Assembly (NCBI GenBank): GCA_023423405.1
Contig: JAFAFR010000014.1
Location: forward strand, 310,001 to 374,000
Origin: Bacteroidota bacterium
Lineage (GTDB): Bacteria > Bacteroidota > Bacteroidia > Chitinophagales > Chitinophagaceae
DNA length: 64,000 bases
Direction of reading: 5' to 3'
Of this stretch, positions 50,877-60,514 are shown in pieces. How positions within the stretch are numbered: the first letter of the stretch is position 1; every line of letters starts with the position of its first letter. The translations under genes were made by a program, and so were the position numbers. The notes beneath the pieces are model-generated. The model made no database searches. It saw only the letters and a program-made list of their open reading frames with translations, and was not told the origin of the DNA.

Positions 50877-52238
50877 ATGGCGGTTTTCAGGTCCATCTAC
50901 CCCTTTACCCAGGAGCCCATTGCAGCATACAGGCTACACACGGACCAGGAAGTACAGGATAAGTTGGACAGGGCAGGAGCGGCCTTCCCTTCCTGGGCGA
51001 CTGCAGGTTTCGCGGCCCGTTCCAAAGTGCTTTACCTGGCAGCAGCCCTGCTCCGGGCCAACCAGGAAAAATTCGCCCATCTCATCAGCATGGAGATGGG
51101 AAAAGTTTTTTCTGAGTCGCTGGCGGAGGTGGAAAAATCGGCCTGGGTTTGCGAATATTATGCGGAGCATGCCGCAGAATTTCTGCGCCCGCAACCAGTG
51201 GAAGCGGGTTATTACCGGTCGCAGGTGCAGTTTCAGCCCCTGGGCGCTGTGCTGGCCATTATGCCCTGGAATTTTCCTTTCTGGCAGGTATTCCGTTATG
51301 CCGCGCCAACGCTTATGGCCGGCAATACCACCTTATTGAAACATGCGCCCAACACAACCGGCTGCTCGCTGGCCATCGAAAAATTGTTTGCCGATGCAGG
51401 ATTGCCACCGGGCGTATTCCAGAGCCTGGTAGTAGACGTTCCCATGGTGGAAAAGATCCTGGCTTCCGGCGTTGTGCAGGCTGCCACCCTTACCGGCAGC
51501 GAAAGAGCCGGCGCCTCAGTAGCCGCTCTGGCGGGCCGGTACGTCAAAAAGACGGTGCTGGAACTCGGCGGTTCCGACCCCCTGATTGTGCTTGCAGACG
51601 CCGACCTGCGCAAAGCGGCCTCCACCGCCCTCGCCTCCCGGCTCATCAATGCCGGGCAGTCCTGCATCTGCGCCAAGCGCTTTATCGTAGAAGAATCCGT
51701 GCGCGAAACCTTTACCGCCCTTCTGCTGGAAGAGCTGAAAACCTATACCCAGGGCGACCCCTTCGACCCCGCTACCCGCATGGGACCGGTAGCCCGTCCC
51801 GATCTGGCCGATAAGCTCTGGCAGCAGAAAACCGACTCTGTCCGGGCCGGCGCAACGCTGCTGTATGATGGCGCCCGCGACGGTTGCAACCTGCAACCCA
51901 GCCTTCTTGACAACGTGGTACCCGGCATGCCGGCCTTTGACGAAGAAACTTTCGGCCCCCTGGGCGTGATCATTGCCGCCCGCGACGAACGCGAGGCCCT
52001 GGACCTTGCCAACCGCTCGGCCTATGGCCTCTCCGCCAGCATCTGGACCCGCGACCGCGAAAAAGGCGAAGCCCTTGCCCGTCGACTCCAGGCCGGCGCC
52101 GTCTTTGTCAACAGCCTCGTGAAATCCGATCCCCGCCTTCCGTTCGGCGGAATAAAAAAATCGGGCTATGGAAGGGAACTGGGGCGCGAAGGCATCCGCG
52201 AATTCGTCAATGTGCAGAGCATTGCCATAGGAGAATAG
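50877..52238 (+). CDS. Succinate-semialdehyde-type aldehyde dehydrogenase
   Basis: 453 residues. Aldehyde-dehydrogenase motifs: MPWNFPFWQVFRYAAPTLMAGN (cofactor side), catalytic Glu in VLELGGSDPLIV, catalytic Cys in NAGQSCICAKRFIV, and FGGIKKSGYGRELG near the end. The short form and these blocks fit NAD(P)-dependent succinate-semialdehyde dehydrogenases (GabD/Sad type), though the aldehyde substrate cannot be proved. It follows lptC by 11 bp and ends before a strong hairpin terminator. Confidence 0.9.
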   Translation: MAVFRSIYPFTQEPIAAYRLHTDQEVQDKLDRAGAAFPSWATAGFAARSKVLYLAAALLRANQEKFAHLISMEMGKVFSESLAEVEKSAWVCEYYAEHAAEFLRPQPVEAGYYRSQVQFQPLGAVLAIMPWNFPFWQVFRYAAPTLMAGNTTLLKHAPNTTGCSLAIEKLFADAGLPPGVFQSLVVDVPMVEKILASGVVQAATLTGSERAGASVAALAGRYVKKTVLELGGSDPLIVLADADLRKAASTALASRLINAGQSCICAKRFIVEESVRETFTALLLEELKTYTQGDPFDPATRMGPVARPDLADKLWQQKTDSVRAGATLLYDGARDGCNLQPSLLDNVVPGMPAFDEETFGPLGVIIAARDEREALDLANRSAYGLSASIWTRDREKGEALARRLQAGAVFVNSLVKSDPRLPFGGIKKSGYGRELGREGIREFVNVQSIAIGE

Positions 52239-52266
52239 GAAAGATTGGCCGGGATAGAAGGAACGT

Positions 52267-52307
52267 AAAAATCCCGGTGCTTGCACACCGGGACTTTTAA
52301 TTTTTTT
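52267..52307 (+). terminator. Rho-independent terminator after the aldehyde dehydrogenase gene
   Basis: A perfect 8-bp stem TCCCGGTG (52272-52279) / CACCGGGA (52286-52293) with a 6-base loop, preceded by an A run and followed by ACTTTTAATTTTTTT. It starts about 30 bases after the stop codon and is the clearest terminator in the window. Confidence 0.88.
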
Positions 52308-52653
52308 GTACGGTTCAGAACTAACATGGACTAGGTCATCAATAGGTACAAATTTTAAGGCTTTTTCAGGATTTGGATCGTTTGCGATACTGGATTCTAA
52401 ACTCGTTCTTCAAAGCGATAATTGGATTTGGATCTTGGTTTTACTGGATCTGGATATCGGTTCTTCAGGAAAATTGGTCTGGTCTTTTACCGGATTTGGA
52501 TTTGTTCGTGATCACTGACATAACAAAAGTAGAAACTACACTTATGCTGCGCAAGAGCACAATTGCTGAATCTGCCGGCTTCATGAAATACTTGCGCTTT
52601 CGTATAATTACGATCTTGTTCTTTGAAAGAATGCTACTATCTTACTTAAAACA
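52308..52653. other. AT-rich orphan stretch with scattered GGATyTGGAT copies
   Basis: No gene is recognised. GGATTTGGAT occurs at 52369-52378, 52424-52433 and 52492-52501, and GGATCTGGAT at 52446-52455. Base composition is clearly AT-richer than both neighbours. Short open frames (for example 52306-52518) do not look like protein. It may be the leftover of a lost gene or repeat, or the upstream region of the SDR gene. Confidence 0.55.
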
Positions 52654-52659
52654 TTGAAG

Positions 52660-53484
52660 ATGAAGCCATATGAGAATAAGAATGTACTGATCACCGGCGG
52701 TAGCCGCGGCATTGGAAAAGCCATTGCCCTGCGCCTGGCAGCCGGCGGCGCCAATATCGCCATAGCGGCCAAAACCGTTGAACCCCACCCGCGCCTGGAA
52801 GGCACCATTTATACAGCGGCCGACGAAATCCGCGCAGCGGGTGCGCCGAAAGTATTACCCCTCCAGGTGGACATACGTTATGAAGAAAGCATCGGCAAGG
52901 CGGTGGAAGCAGTGGCCGCGGAATTTGGAGGAATCGATATCCTCATCAACAATGCCAGCGCCATCAGCCTTACGCCCACCGAACAAACCGAGGCCAAACG
53001 CTTCGACCTGATGAACAGCATTAATGTGAGAGGCACTTTCCTGGTCTCCAAAGCCTGCATTCCATTGCTTAGGAATGCGCACAATCCGCATATCCTCAAC
53101 CTTTCTCCACCATTGAATATGGACCCGCGCTGGTTTGCGCCACACCTCGCCTATACCATGAGCAAGTACGGCATGAGCATGGTGGTATTCGGATTGGCGG
53201 AAGAACTCAAGCCGCAGCGCATTGCCGCCAACGCCCTGTGGCCGCGTACCACCATTGCCACAGCCGCTGTGGAAAACCTGCTGGGCGGCGATTTCCTGGT
53301 ACAACGCAGCCGCAAGCCCGAGATCGTAGCCGATGCTGCCTATTATATATTGCAGCGGCCTTCTTATGAATGCACCGGAAATTTTTTCATCGACGAAGAA
53401 GTGCTGGCGGCAGAAGGCATCACAGATTTAACCGCCTACGCCGTGAACCCGGAGCAGAAACTTATGAACGATTTATTCCTGTAA
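52660..53484 (+). CDS. HSDL2-like short-chain dehydrogenase
   Basis: 274 residues from the ATG at 52660. SDR motifs: TGGSRGIGKA at the start, NNASAISL near residue 95, and YTMSKYGMS (catalytic Tyr-Lys) near 165. The long early insertion EPHPRLEGTIYTAADEI and the NLSPPLNMDPRWF block mark the hydroxysteroid-dehydrogenase-like-2 group, whose substrate is unclear. It is preceded by a long orphan region and converges with lysS, with 21 bp between the stops. Confidence 0.87.
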   Translation: MKPYENKNVLITGGSRGIGKAIALRLAAGGANIAIAAKTVEPHPRLEGTIYTAADEIRAAGAPKVLPLQVDIRYEESIGKAVEAVAAEFGGIDILINNASAISLTPTEQTEAKRFDLMNSINVRGTFLVSKACIPLLRNAHNPHILNLSPPLNMDPRWFAPHLAYTMSKYGMSMVVFGLAEELKPQRIAANALWPRTTIATAAVENLLGGDFLVQRSRKPEIVADAAYYILQRPSYECTGNFFIDEEVLAAEGITDLTAYAVNPEQKLMNDLFL

Positions 53485-53505
53485 GGGACTGCCTGCCTTA
53501 CGACC

Positions 53506-55017
53506 CTAAAAATGTTCGGGGCGCATCTGCGGGAAAAGCAGCACGTCCTGGATCGAAGGCTGGTTGGTCATCAGCATGCACAAACGGTCAATGCCAATGC
53601 CGATGCCCGCAGTAGGCGGCATGCCATATTCCAGCGCCCGGAGAAAATCCTGGTCGATGAACATGGCTTCGTCGTCGCCCCTTTCCATCAGTTTCACCTG
53701 CTCTTCAAAACGCTCGCGCTGGTCAACGGGATCGTTCAGTTCAGAATAAGCATTGGCGATTTCCTTACCGTTGACCATCAGTTCGAAACGCTCTACCAGT
53801 CCGGGTTTGCTGCGGTGCTTTTTGGTAAGCGGACTCATTTCCACGGGGTAGTCGATGATGAAAGTGGGCTGTATGTATTTGAATTCGCTGGTGGCGCCAA
53901 AGATTTCGTCGATCAGCTTTCCCTTACCAATGGTTGGCGCCACTTCAATATTGAGTTGTTTGCATACATCGCGCAGTCCGGCTTCATCGAGCCCGCTGAT
54001 GTCGATGCCCGTGTTTTCGCGGATGGCTTCAAAAATGCTCACGCGGCGGAAAGGCGCTTTGAAACTAATGGTTTGTTCACCCACCGTTACTTCCGTAGTG
54101 CCGTGCAGTGCGATGGCCACCTGTTCCATCAGTTGCTCGGTGGTTTCCATCATCCAGAAATAATCTTTATACGCGGTGTACCATTCCAGGATGGTGAATT
54201 CGGGGTTGTGCGTACGGTCCATGCCCTCGTTGCGGAAATTGCGGCTGAACTCGTACACCCAGTCGAAACCGCCCACGATGCAGCGTTTCAGGTAGAGCTC
54301 GTTGGCGATGCGCAGGTAGAGTGGCATGTCGAGTGCATTGTGGTGCGTGATGAAAGGCCTTGCCGCGGCGCCGCCGGGGATGGGTTGCAACACCGGTGTA
54401 TCCACTTCCAGCGCGCCCCTTTCATTGAGGAACTGGCGCATGGTATTGATCATTTTGGTGCGCTTGGTAAAAGTGTCGCGCACCTGCGGGTTGATCACCA
54501 GGTCGGCATAACGCTGGCGGTAACGGAATTCCGGATCGGTAACAGCATCGAACGTATGTCCCTCTGCTTCTTTCACTACTGGCAGGGGCTTCAGCGACTT
54601 GGCGAGCAATACCAGCTCCTGCACGTGTATCGAAGTTTCACCTGTTTTGGTGGTGAACACGAATCCCCGGATGCCCACGATATCGCCGATATCACTGAGC
54701 TGTTTCCAGAAACGGTCGTAGAGCGTTTTGTCTTCGCCCGGGCAAATATCGTCGCGGCGTACATAGATCTGGATGCGCCCGGTGCTGTCCTGCAATACGG
54801 CAAAACTGGCTTTTCCCATATCACGGATGCTCATGATGCGGCCGGCCAGGCATACATCCGCAAAATCGGCCTTGTTTTCCTCCCCCTTGTAGCGGGCCCG
54901 GATATCGGCCGCCGTGCTGTTCACGGGAAAAAGGGGAGCGGGGTAAGGGTTGATCCCCAGGGCCTCCAACTGCTGTAATTTTTCTCTGCGGATGATCTCC
55001 TGCTCAGATAATGCCAT
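53506..55017 (-). CDS. lysS: Lysyl-tRNA synthetase, class II
   Basis: 503 residues. An N-terminal OB-fold anticodon domain (GRIMSIRDMGKASFAVLQD) is followed by the class II core, with motif 2 NFRNEGMDRTHNPEFTILEWY and motif 3 GIGIGIDRLCML near the end. It charges tRNA-Lys with lysine. A CAAAAATA at 55037-55044 is, on the minus strand, an exact TATTTTTG (-7 form), placed to give a leader of about 13 bases, but a matching -33 element was not seen. Confidence 0.96.
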   Translation of the reverse strand: MALSEQEIIRREKLQQLEALGINPYPAPLFPVNSTAADIRARYKGEENKADFADVCLAGRIMSIRDMGKASFAVLQDSTGRIQIYVRRDDICPGEDKTLYDRFWKQLSDIGDIVGIRGFVFTTKTGETSIHVQELVLLAKSLKPLPVVKEAEGHTFDAVTDPEFRYRQRYADLVINPQVRDTFTKRTKMINTMRQFLNERGALEVDTPVLQPIPGGAAARPFITHHNALDMPLYLRIANELYLKRCIVGGFDWVYEFSRNFRNEGMDRTHNPEFTILEWYTAYKDYFWMMETTEQLMEQVAIALHGTTEVTVGEQTISFKAPFRRVSIFEAIRENTGIDISGLDEAGLRDVCKQLNIEVAPTIGKGKLIDEIFGATSEFKYIQPTFIIDYPVEMSPLTKKHRSKPGLVERFELMVNGKEIANAYSELNDPVDQRERFEEQVKLMERGDDEAMFIDQDFLRALEYGMPPTAGIGIGIDRLCMLMTNQPSIQDVLLFPQMRPEHF

Positions 55018-55104
55018 ATAGCCAAAATTTGAGGTGCAAAAATAGACTATAACGGGGAAAAGACCCGGTACAATGGGATAAATCCCCTTTCATCCGCTTT
55101 TTTC

Positions 55105-55135
55105 TTTACCTAGCTTTATACAGAATGTACCTTTG
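55105..55135 (+). promoter_or_regulatory. Bacteroidota-type promoter for the TonB-type receptor gene
   Basis: TTTA (55105-55108), a 19-bp spacer, then TACCTTTG (55128-55135), an exact -7 match. Transcription would begin near 55142, leaving a leader of about 70 bases before the ATG at 55211. Confidence 0.65.
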
Positions 55136-55210
55136 ACAGGTCCCTGCCTCTGATCCACCCTTCCGCTCCCCATTTATCCCGCCCGTGCCCAGTACCAAAA
55201 TTGATTCGCC

Positions 55211-57637
55211 ATGCTGCATCTACGTGCCGTTTTATTCCTGGTTGGCCTGGGCTTTGCTGCTTACGGTCAGGCGCAGGTGAAAATTGCCGGCCGCATCCAG
55301 GGACCCGGTCGCGCGGATCTGCCCGATGCGAATGTGCTGCTGCTCCATGCAGCCGATTCTTCTCTCGTAAAGGGAACTACCACGGGGAAGGATGGACTTT
55401 TTGTGTTCACCGCGGTATCTGCCGGGCAGTATCGTCTGCTCATCAGCGGCATCGGCTATGCCGATAAATATGCAGAAAGTTTTGACGTAGAGGGCCAGGA
55501 TCGCGACCTGGGGCCCTTCCTGCTGGAAGCCAGCAGCGCGCAGTTACAGGGCGTAACCGTGAGCGCCCGCAAACCGCTGTTTGAACAAAAAATCGACCGC
55601 ATGGTGGTGAACGTTCGCAGCAGCATCACGAACGTGGGCGGAACGGTACTGGACGTACTGGAAAAATCGCCGGGCGTTATCGTGAACCGTAATGCCGGCA
55701 CCATTGCCATGGCCGGCCGCGAAGGTGTAATGGTGATGGTGAACGGCAAAATGACCTATATGCCGCCGGATGCCCTGATACAATACCTCCAGGGGCTTAA
55801 TGCCAGCAATGTGGAGAAGATTGAACTCATTACCACACCTCCGGCACAATACGATGCCAGTGGCAATGCCGGGATGATCAATATTGTACTGATCAACAAT
55901 CCCGATGAAGGCTTCAACGGCACTGTCAGCGCCTCTATGGGCGTGGGCGCTATGGACGGTACGCAGCCCATGGCATCGGTAAGCATGAATTTCCGCCAGG
56001 GTCCGCTTAACCTCTACGGTTCCTATTCTTTCAGCAAACTGCAGCAGGAACAAACAGCTGATATCTATCGCAGCATCGGCAAAGCAGATGGCCAGCACAT
56101 TGTGGAGACCAACACTTTCCGCGATCCTTTCCAGCGCAACCACGATTATCGCCTCGGTCTCGATTACGCGCTCAGTAAAAGAACTGTCGCGGGATTTATC
56201 GTGGCGGGCTATAACCACCGCTGGCAAATGACGGCCCAGAACGAAAGCCTCTATAAGATCGATGAAAAAACGGATACTGCACTCTCCATCGCCAACCAGG
56301 AAACCAATTACTGGCGCAACTGGATGGCCAATGCCAATATAACCCATACCATACGCGAAGGCGAAGCGCTCAGTTTCAACATAGATTACCTGAAATACAA
56401 GGACGACAATCCCACCGCCTACCAGCAGCGATTCAGTGATGGCAACGGGCAGTTCCTGTACGACCAGGACATGAACAGCGGGAAAAAGACCGTGATCGAC
56501 ATATGGGCTTCCCAGTTCGATTACAGCAAAAAACTGAATGAAAAAATATCGCTGCAGATGGGTATTAAGGGAACCATGAGCAGGTTCAGCAACGATGTGC
56601 TGGTGGAAAGAGAGGAGAATGGCCAATGGGTACCCGATATGAACTATACCGCCAACTATCGCCTTAAGGAAAACATAGAAGCAGCCTATGTTTCAGCCGA
56701 TATACAATTTTCTGAGAAAATGGCGGGCAAGGCCGGGCTCCGTTATGAGCATACCTATTCCAACCTGGGCAGCGACCAGAAAGCGGATATCGTAAACCGG
56801 CGTTACGGCAATCTTTTTCCTTCGATTTTCCTGTCGCGGGCGCTCGATGAAAAGAACCGCCTCAACCTCAGCTACAGCAAGCGGATCACAAGACCCACTT
56901 TCAACAACCTGGCGCCCTTTCTCATCTTCTTTGATCCCAAAACCTTTATTTCGGGCAATCCCGCGCTGCAACCAGCCATCTCCAACAATGTGAGCCTGGC
57001 CTGGTTGCACCGTCAAATGCAGTTTGCGGTGGGCTACAGTTATGAAAAATCGGGCATTGGCGATTTTCAGAATGAATTCGATACGGCAACCAATACCCAA
57101 ACCATTGTGGCGCAGAACCTCGATCATGCCAACCTGTTGTCTTTCACCAGCACCATACCGGTGGACATTACCAGATGGTGGACCTCCAGCCTCAACCTCG
57201 GCGCCTACTGGCAACAGGCGCAGGCGCATTTCGCCAACGGGCCCGTGCGCGTGGAGCAATGGTATTTTACGCTGTCGGGCGCGGAAACCTTCCGCCTGCC
57301 TAAAAAAATTACGCTGGAGCTCTCGGGGTTCTTTCAGTCGCGTACCCTTTTCGGCGCGGCGGAATTCGGAGCGCTGGGCGCTTTGAACGCGGCTGTACAG
57401 AAAAAATTCCTGCACGACCAGTTGTCGCTCACCGCCGGCGTGGACGATATCTTTTCTTCCAGCAAATGGATCTTTACAACGCAGTACAGCGACCAGGACA
57501 TTTATTCGCGCAGCGCCATCCAGATGAGCTTCCGCATGTTCAAGATCGGCGCTTCCTACCGATTCGGCAACAAGCTGCTGAAAGACAGCCGTTCGCGCGA
57601 AACAGCCACGGAAGAGGAACGCCGCCGGGTGCAGTAG
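55211..57637 (+). CDS. OMP_b-brl/TonB-dependent receptor with CarboxypepD_reg domain
   Basis: 808 residues. Signal peptide LRAVLFLVGLGFAAYGQAQ, then a CarboxypepD_reg-like domain (about 22-110, LPDANVLLLHAADSSLVKGTTTGKDG region), a plug domain (DVLEKSPGVIVNRNAGTIAMAGR) and a long outer-membrane barrel (from about residue 230). This is the Bacteroidota outer membrane receptor (OMP_b-brl_2) type that lacks a SusD partner; here too, no susD follows. The imported ligand is unknown. Confidence 0.9.
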   Translation: MLHLRAVLFLVGLGFAAYGQAQVKIAGRIQGPGRADLPDANVLLLHAADSSLVKGTTTGKDGLFVFTAVSAGQYRLLISGIGYADKYAESFDVEGQDRDLGPFLLEASSAQLQGVTVSARKPLFEQKIDRMVVNVRSSITNVGGTVLDVLEKSPGVIVNRNAGTIAMAGREGVMVMVNGKMTYMPPDALIQYLQGLNASNVEKIELITTPPAQYDASGNAGMINIVLINNPDEGFNGTVSASMGVGAMDGTQPMASVSMNFRQGPLNLYGSYSFSKLQQEQTADIYRSIGKADGQHIVETNTFRDPFQRNHDYRLGLDYALSKRTVAGFIVAGYNHRWQMTAQNESLYKIDEKTDTALSIANQETNYWRNWMANANITHTIREGEALSFNIDYLKYKDDNPTAYQQRFSDGNGQFLYDQDMNSGKKTVIDIWASQFDYSKKLNEKISLQMGIKGTMSRFSNDVLVEREENGQWVPDMNYTANYRLKENIEAAYVSADIQFSEKMAGKAGLRYEHTYSNLGSDQKADIVNRRYGNLFPSIFLSRALDEKNRLNLSYSKRITRPTFNNLAPFLIFFDPKTFISGNPALQPAISNNVSLAWLHRQMQFAVGYSYEKSGIGDFQNEFDTATNTQTIVAQNLDHANLLSFTSTIPVDITRWWTSSLNLGAYWQQAQAHFANGPVRVEQWYFTLSGAETFRLPKKITLELSGFFQSRTLFGAAEFGALGALNAAVQKKFLHDQLSLTAGVDDIFSSSKWIFTTQYSDQDIYSRSAIQMSFRMFKIGASYRFGNKLLKDSRSRETATEEERRRVQ

Positions 57638-57709
57638 CATCACAATTCCATAATATCCCGTTAATGACGGGGTAATACTTGTGGTGGAATTTTGACAAAC
57701 CATAAGTGT
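57638..57709. promoter_or_regulatory. Nested inverted repeats in the receptor/phosphoesterase gap
   Basis: AATTCCA (57644-57650) pairs with TGGAATT (57685-57691) around an inner hairpin CCCGT (57657-57661) / ACGGG (57667-57671). The inner stem with a following TAAT could end the receptor transcript or fold in the leader of the next gene. No T run is present. Confidence 0.35.
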
Positions 57710-58543
57710 ATGGAAAAACGTGCCGTTGATGTTGTTGTATTGTCTGATCTGCACCTGGGTACCTATGGATGCAAAGCCCGGGAGGTGCTCAATTATCTCC
57801 GCAGCATCAACACCCAGATACTTATTCTGAACGGGGATATCATCGATGCCTGGCAATTCAGCAAACGCTATTTCCCGCAAACACATATGGCCGTCATCAA
57901 GGAAATACTTTGTATGATGGGCCGGGGGACAAGGGTGATCTATATCACCGGCAACCACGACGAAGTGATGCGGCGTTACTGCGATATACAGCTCGGCAAT
58001 TTCCAGCTCACCGACAAGCTGGTGATAGAGATCAACAACCGGATGACCTGGATCTTTCACGGCGACGTATTCGACCACACCACCCGCGGGGCCGCTAAAT
58101 TCTGGGCCAGGCTGGGCAGCAGCGGTTACGGATGCCTGATAGTACTGAACCGGCTCATCAACGGACTGCTCAAAGTTGTGGGCAGGGAAAGAGTGTCCTT
58201 CAGCAAATCGGTAATGGCCGGCGTGAACCGCATGGCTAAGATCAACAATTTTGAGATGACGGCTGCCGAGATCGCCATCGACAAACAATACGACTACGTC
58301 ATTTGCGGGCATATCCACCAGCCGCAGAAAAGAATGGTGGAAAACGAAAAAGGAAAGGTGATGTACCTGAACTCGGGCGACTGGGTGGAGCACCTTACAG
58401 CGCTGGAATTTTTCCAGAACGACTGGCACCTCTATGCATACGATGAAAAGCAGTTTGAGCATATCCGTTATGAATTGCGCGAACCTGTATTGAATGTGGT
58501 GACCGATGAGGTGAATCTTTTTGTCAGTTCGCTGGCCATCTAG
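57710..58543 (+). CDS. LpxH-like UDP-2,3-diacylglucosamine diphosphatase family phosphoesterase
   Basis: 277 residues from the ATG at 57710. The calcineurin-like metal site is complete: VLSDLHLGT, NGDIIDAW, ITGNHDEVM and CGHIHQPQK. The GDIIDAW...GNHDEV spacing matches the LpxH/UDP-diacylglucosamine hydrolase family of Bacteroidota, which acts in lipid A synthesis at the inner membrane. It is 17 bp upstream of the MurG-like glycosyltransferase gene, and the two likely form one envelope operon. Confidence 0.85.
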   Translation: MEKRAVDVVVLSDLHLGTYGCKAREVLNYLRSINTQILILNGDIIDAWQFSKRYFPQTHMAVIKEILCMMGRGTRVIYITGNHDEVMRRYCDIQLGNFQLTDKLVIEINNRMTWIFHGDVFDHTTRGAAKFWARLGSSGYGCLIVLNRLINGLLKVVGRERVSFSKSVMAGVNRMAKINNFEMTAAEIAIDKQYDYVICGHIHQPQKRMVENEKGKVMYLNSGDWVEHLTALEFFQNDWHLYAYDEKQFEHIRYELREPVLNVVTDEVNLFVSSLAI

Positions 58544-58559
58544 TACCAAAGGAAGAAAT

Positions 58560-59597
58560 ATGAAAATATTATACGCCGTACAGGCCACCGGGAATGGCCA
58601 TATCGCAAGAGCTGCAGAGTTGCTGCCCTACCTGCAACGCTATGGAAAAGTGGATGTATTCCTGAGCGGCGCCAACAGCCAGTTGCAAACCGGTCTGCCC
58701 TGCCGCTACCGCTCCCGCGGGCTCAGCCTTTTCTACAATACCAGCGGCGGATTGCAATATGGAAAGATTGCCGCGCAATTCCAGCCCGGCCGCCTTATGA
58801 AAGAGATCCGCGAGCTGCCGGTGGAAAAATACGACCTGGTGCTGAACGATTTCGAATGCATCACTTCACTGGCCTGTGCTTACAAAAAACTTCCTTCCCT
58901 CCATTTCGGTCACCAGGCATCTTTTGCTTCTCCGAAGGTTCCGCGGCCTATCAAAAAAGACCTGATGGGCGAATTCCTCCTGAAAAACTATGCCCGCGCC
59001 ACGGAAAAGCTTGGACTTCATTTCCGGCCCTACGACGATTTTATTTTCGAACCGGTGGTTAAGAAAGATATCCTCCAGGCGCGGCCCATTGATAAAGGAC
59101 ATATTACCGTTTACCTCAGTGCCTACAGCGATGAACTGCTGCATGCTGTTTTCAGCCAGCTGCCGCAGGTGCGCTTTGAAGTGTTTTCAAAATCAGTGAC
59201 CGCAGAGAAACAGGTGGACAATATCCGCTTCCTGCCTGTACAGCAGCGGCTGTTTAATGAAAGCATGATCCGCTCGGCAGGGGTGATCACCGGCGCCGGC
59301 TTTGAAACGCCGGCGGAGATCCTGCACCTGGGCAAGGCCCTGATGGTGGTGCCGATACAGGGGCAGTATGAACAGTATTGCAATGCGGCGGCACTGGAAG
59401 AATTTGGCGTAACAGTGGTACCGCAGCTGGAAGCAGCCAGTTTTGGCGCCGTGTTTGAAGAATGGATGAGCGGGCCTCTTCCCGAGGAAACCAACTACCG
59501 GAACCGGATACCCGAAATGCTGCAATATGTGATGGACATTTACCCGCAGCAGAAAGTGTCGCTGGAGCTTCTCTACCCCGAACTGCTGCTCGCGTAA
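58560..59597 (+). CDS. GT-B-fold glycosyltransferase (MurG/GT28-like)
   Basis: 345 residues from the ATG at 58560. The start KILYAVQATGNGHIARA is the family's GxGH-type nucleotide-binding loop, and the C-terminal part has GVITGAGFETPAEILHLGKALMVVPIQGQYEQYCNA, the GT28 UDP-sugar block. It is a cytoplasmic GT-B enzyme; the sugar acceptor is unknown, but the gene's coupling to the LpxH-like gene suggests a lipid or envelope substrate. Confidence 0.83.
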   Translation: MKILYAVQATGNGHIARAAELLPYLQRYGKVDVFLSGANSQLQTGLPCRYRSRGLSLFYNTSGGLQYGKIAAQFQPGRLMKEIRELPVEKYDLVLNDFECITSLACAYKKLPSLHFGHQASFASPKVPRPIKKDLMGEFLLKNYARATEKLGLHFRPYDDFIFEPVVKKDILQARPIDKGHITVYLSAYSDELLHAVFSQLPQVRFEVFSKSVTAEKQVDNIRFLPVQQRLFNESMIRSAGVITGAGFETPAEILHLGKALMVVPIQGQYEQYCNAAALEEFGVTVVPQLEAASFGAVFEEWMSGPLPEETNYRNRIPEMLQYVMDIYPQQKVSLELLYPELLLA

Positions 59598-59629
59598 TAG
59601 CCGCTGCCACTGCGGTGCTACCTCCCGAT

Positions 59630-60511
59630 TCAGCCCGCCAGCAGCACCTGCCAGGCTTCCCGGATCTTGTTTTCGTTCAGCAGCGCCACTGCATAGCGGT
59701 GTAACTCTTTTTCCATTTCGGCCGGGTTTACGGCGTAGTACTGTATGATGTTGCGGAGCTGCGGGTCGTCGAAGGACGGGTCGATCAACGGTAGCTCATG
59801 CACGTTGGCCAGTTGTCCCAGGTGGTTGCCGGTAAGGATGCCGCTGTAGCGGATGGCCGGCGGCAGTGCGTCAAAGCCGATGCCCAGCGCCACGTTCGGT
59901 TTCTCCACTTCGAAGAGATTGTGCTGGTCTACGCGGCAATACCAGTTGCCACCCAGTCGCGCTACGTGGTGCAGCTTGCGCTGGTCGATCATATCACCCG
60001 CTTCGTTGAGCACAGCTTCGTTTACATGTAACCGTAATACCTCGCAGATCACCAGGTTGCCGGCGCCGCCTGTTTCTCCCAGCGGTTTTATTTCCAGCAC
60101 GCGGCATTCCATCTTTACCTTGCTTTCCTTTACCATGGGTGGTTTCACCAGGGTTGCCGGTTCTTCCGTAAAGCCGGCCTTGGTAAATTCATTGACGCCT
60201 TTCGGATACTCACAGCTCGCGAGCGACATCTGCTGCACCATGTCGTAGTCAACGATATTCACCACCACTTCGGGCCATTCCTGCAGGTTCTCCAGCGTAT
60301 GTTTGATGGTATTGTTGCGCACCCGGCGGCTGGGCGAAAAAGCGATCACCGGAGGGTTGGTGCCGAAAAGATTGAAGAAAGAAAATGGGCTCAGGTTCAC
60401 CGTTCCCGCAGCGTCGACCGTACTGGCAAAACAGATGGGCCGCGGCGCAATGGCGTGCTGCAGCCATTGCTGTTTCTGCGCGGGACTTACACTCGACAGG
60501 TCGATCAGCAT
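59630..60511 (-). CDS. Flavin reductase-like domain protein
   Basis: 293 residues. The FMN-binding split-barrel starts with IAPRPICFASTVDAAGTVNLSPFSFFNLFG and has VVNIVDYDMVQQMSL, as in the flavin-reductase-like proteins (DIM6/NTAB group). Beyond residue 190 a Bacteroidota-type extension carries VARLGGNWYCRV. It may deliver reduced flavin or act directly on an aryl substrate. It is 3 bp downstream of the FAH-family gene, and in Bacteroidota the pair often belongs to aromatic amino acid breakdown. Confidence 0.85.
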   Translation of the reverse strand: MLIDLSSVSPAQKQQWLQHAIAPRPICFASTVDAAGTVNLSPFSFFNLFGTNPPVIAFSPSRRVRNNTIKHTLENLQEWPEVVVNIVDYDMVQQMSLASCEYPKGVNEFTKAGFTEEPATLVKPPMVKESKVKMECRVLEIKPLGETGGAGNLVICEVLRLHVNEAVLNEAGDMIDQRKLHHVARLGGNWYCRVDQHNLFEVEKPNVALGIGFDALPPAIRYSGILTGNHLGQLANVHELPLIDPSFDDPQLRNIIQYYAVNPAEMEKELHRYAVALLNENKIREAWQVLLAG

Positions 60512-60514
60512 GGG

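Noticed and set aside
53512..54978. Long open frame opposite lysS
   Set aside because: Same reason: a high-GC shadow of a conserved gene with no protein-like features.
56693..58588. A 631-codon frame on the minus strand across the receptor and LpxH-like genes
   Set aside because: It spans two well supported genes on the other strand and resembles no family.
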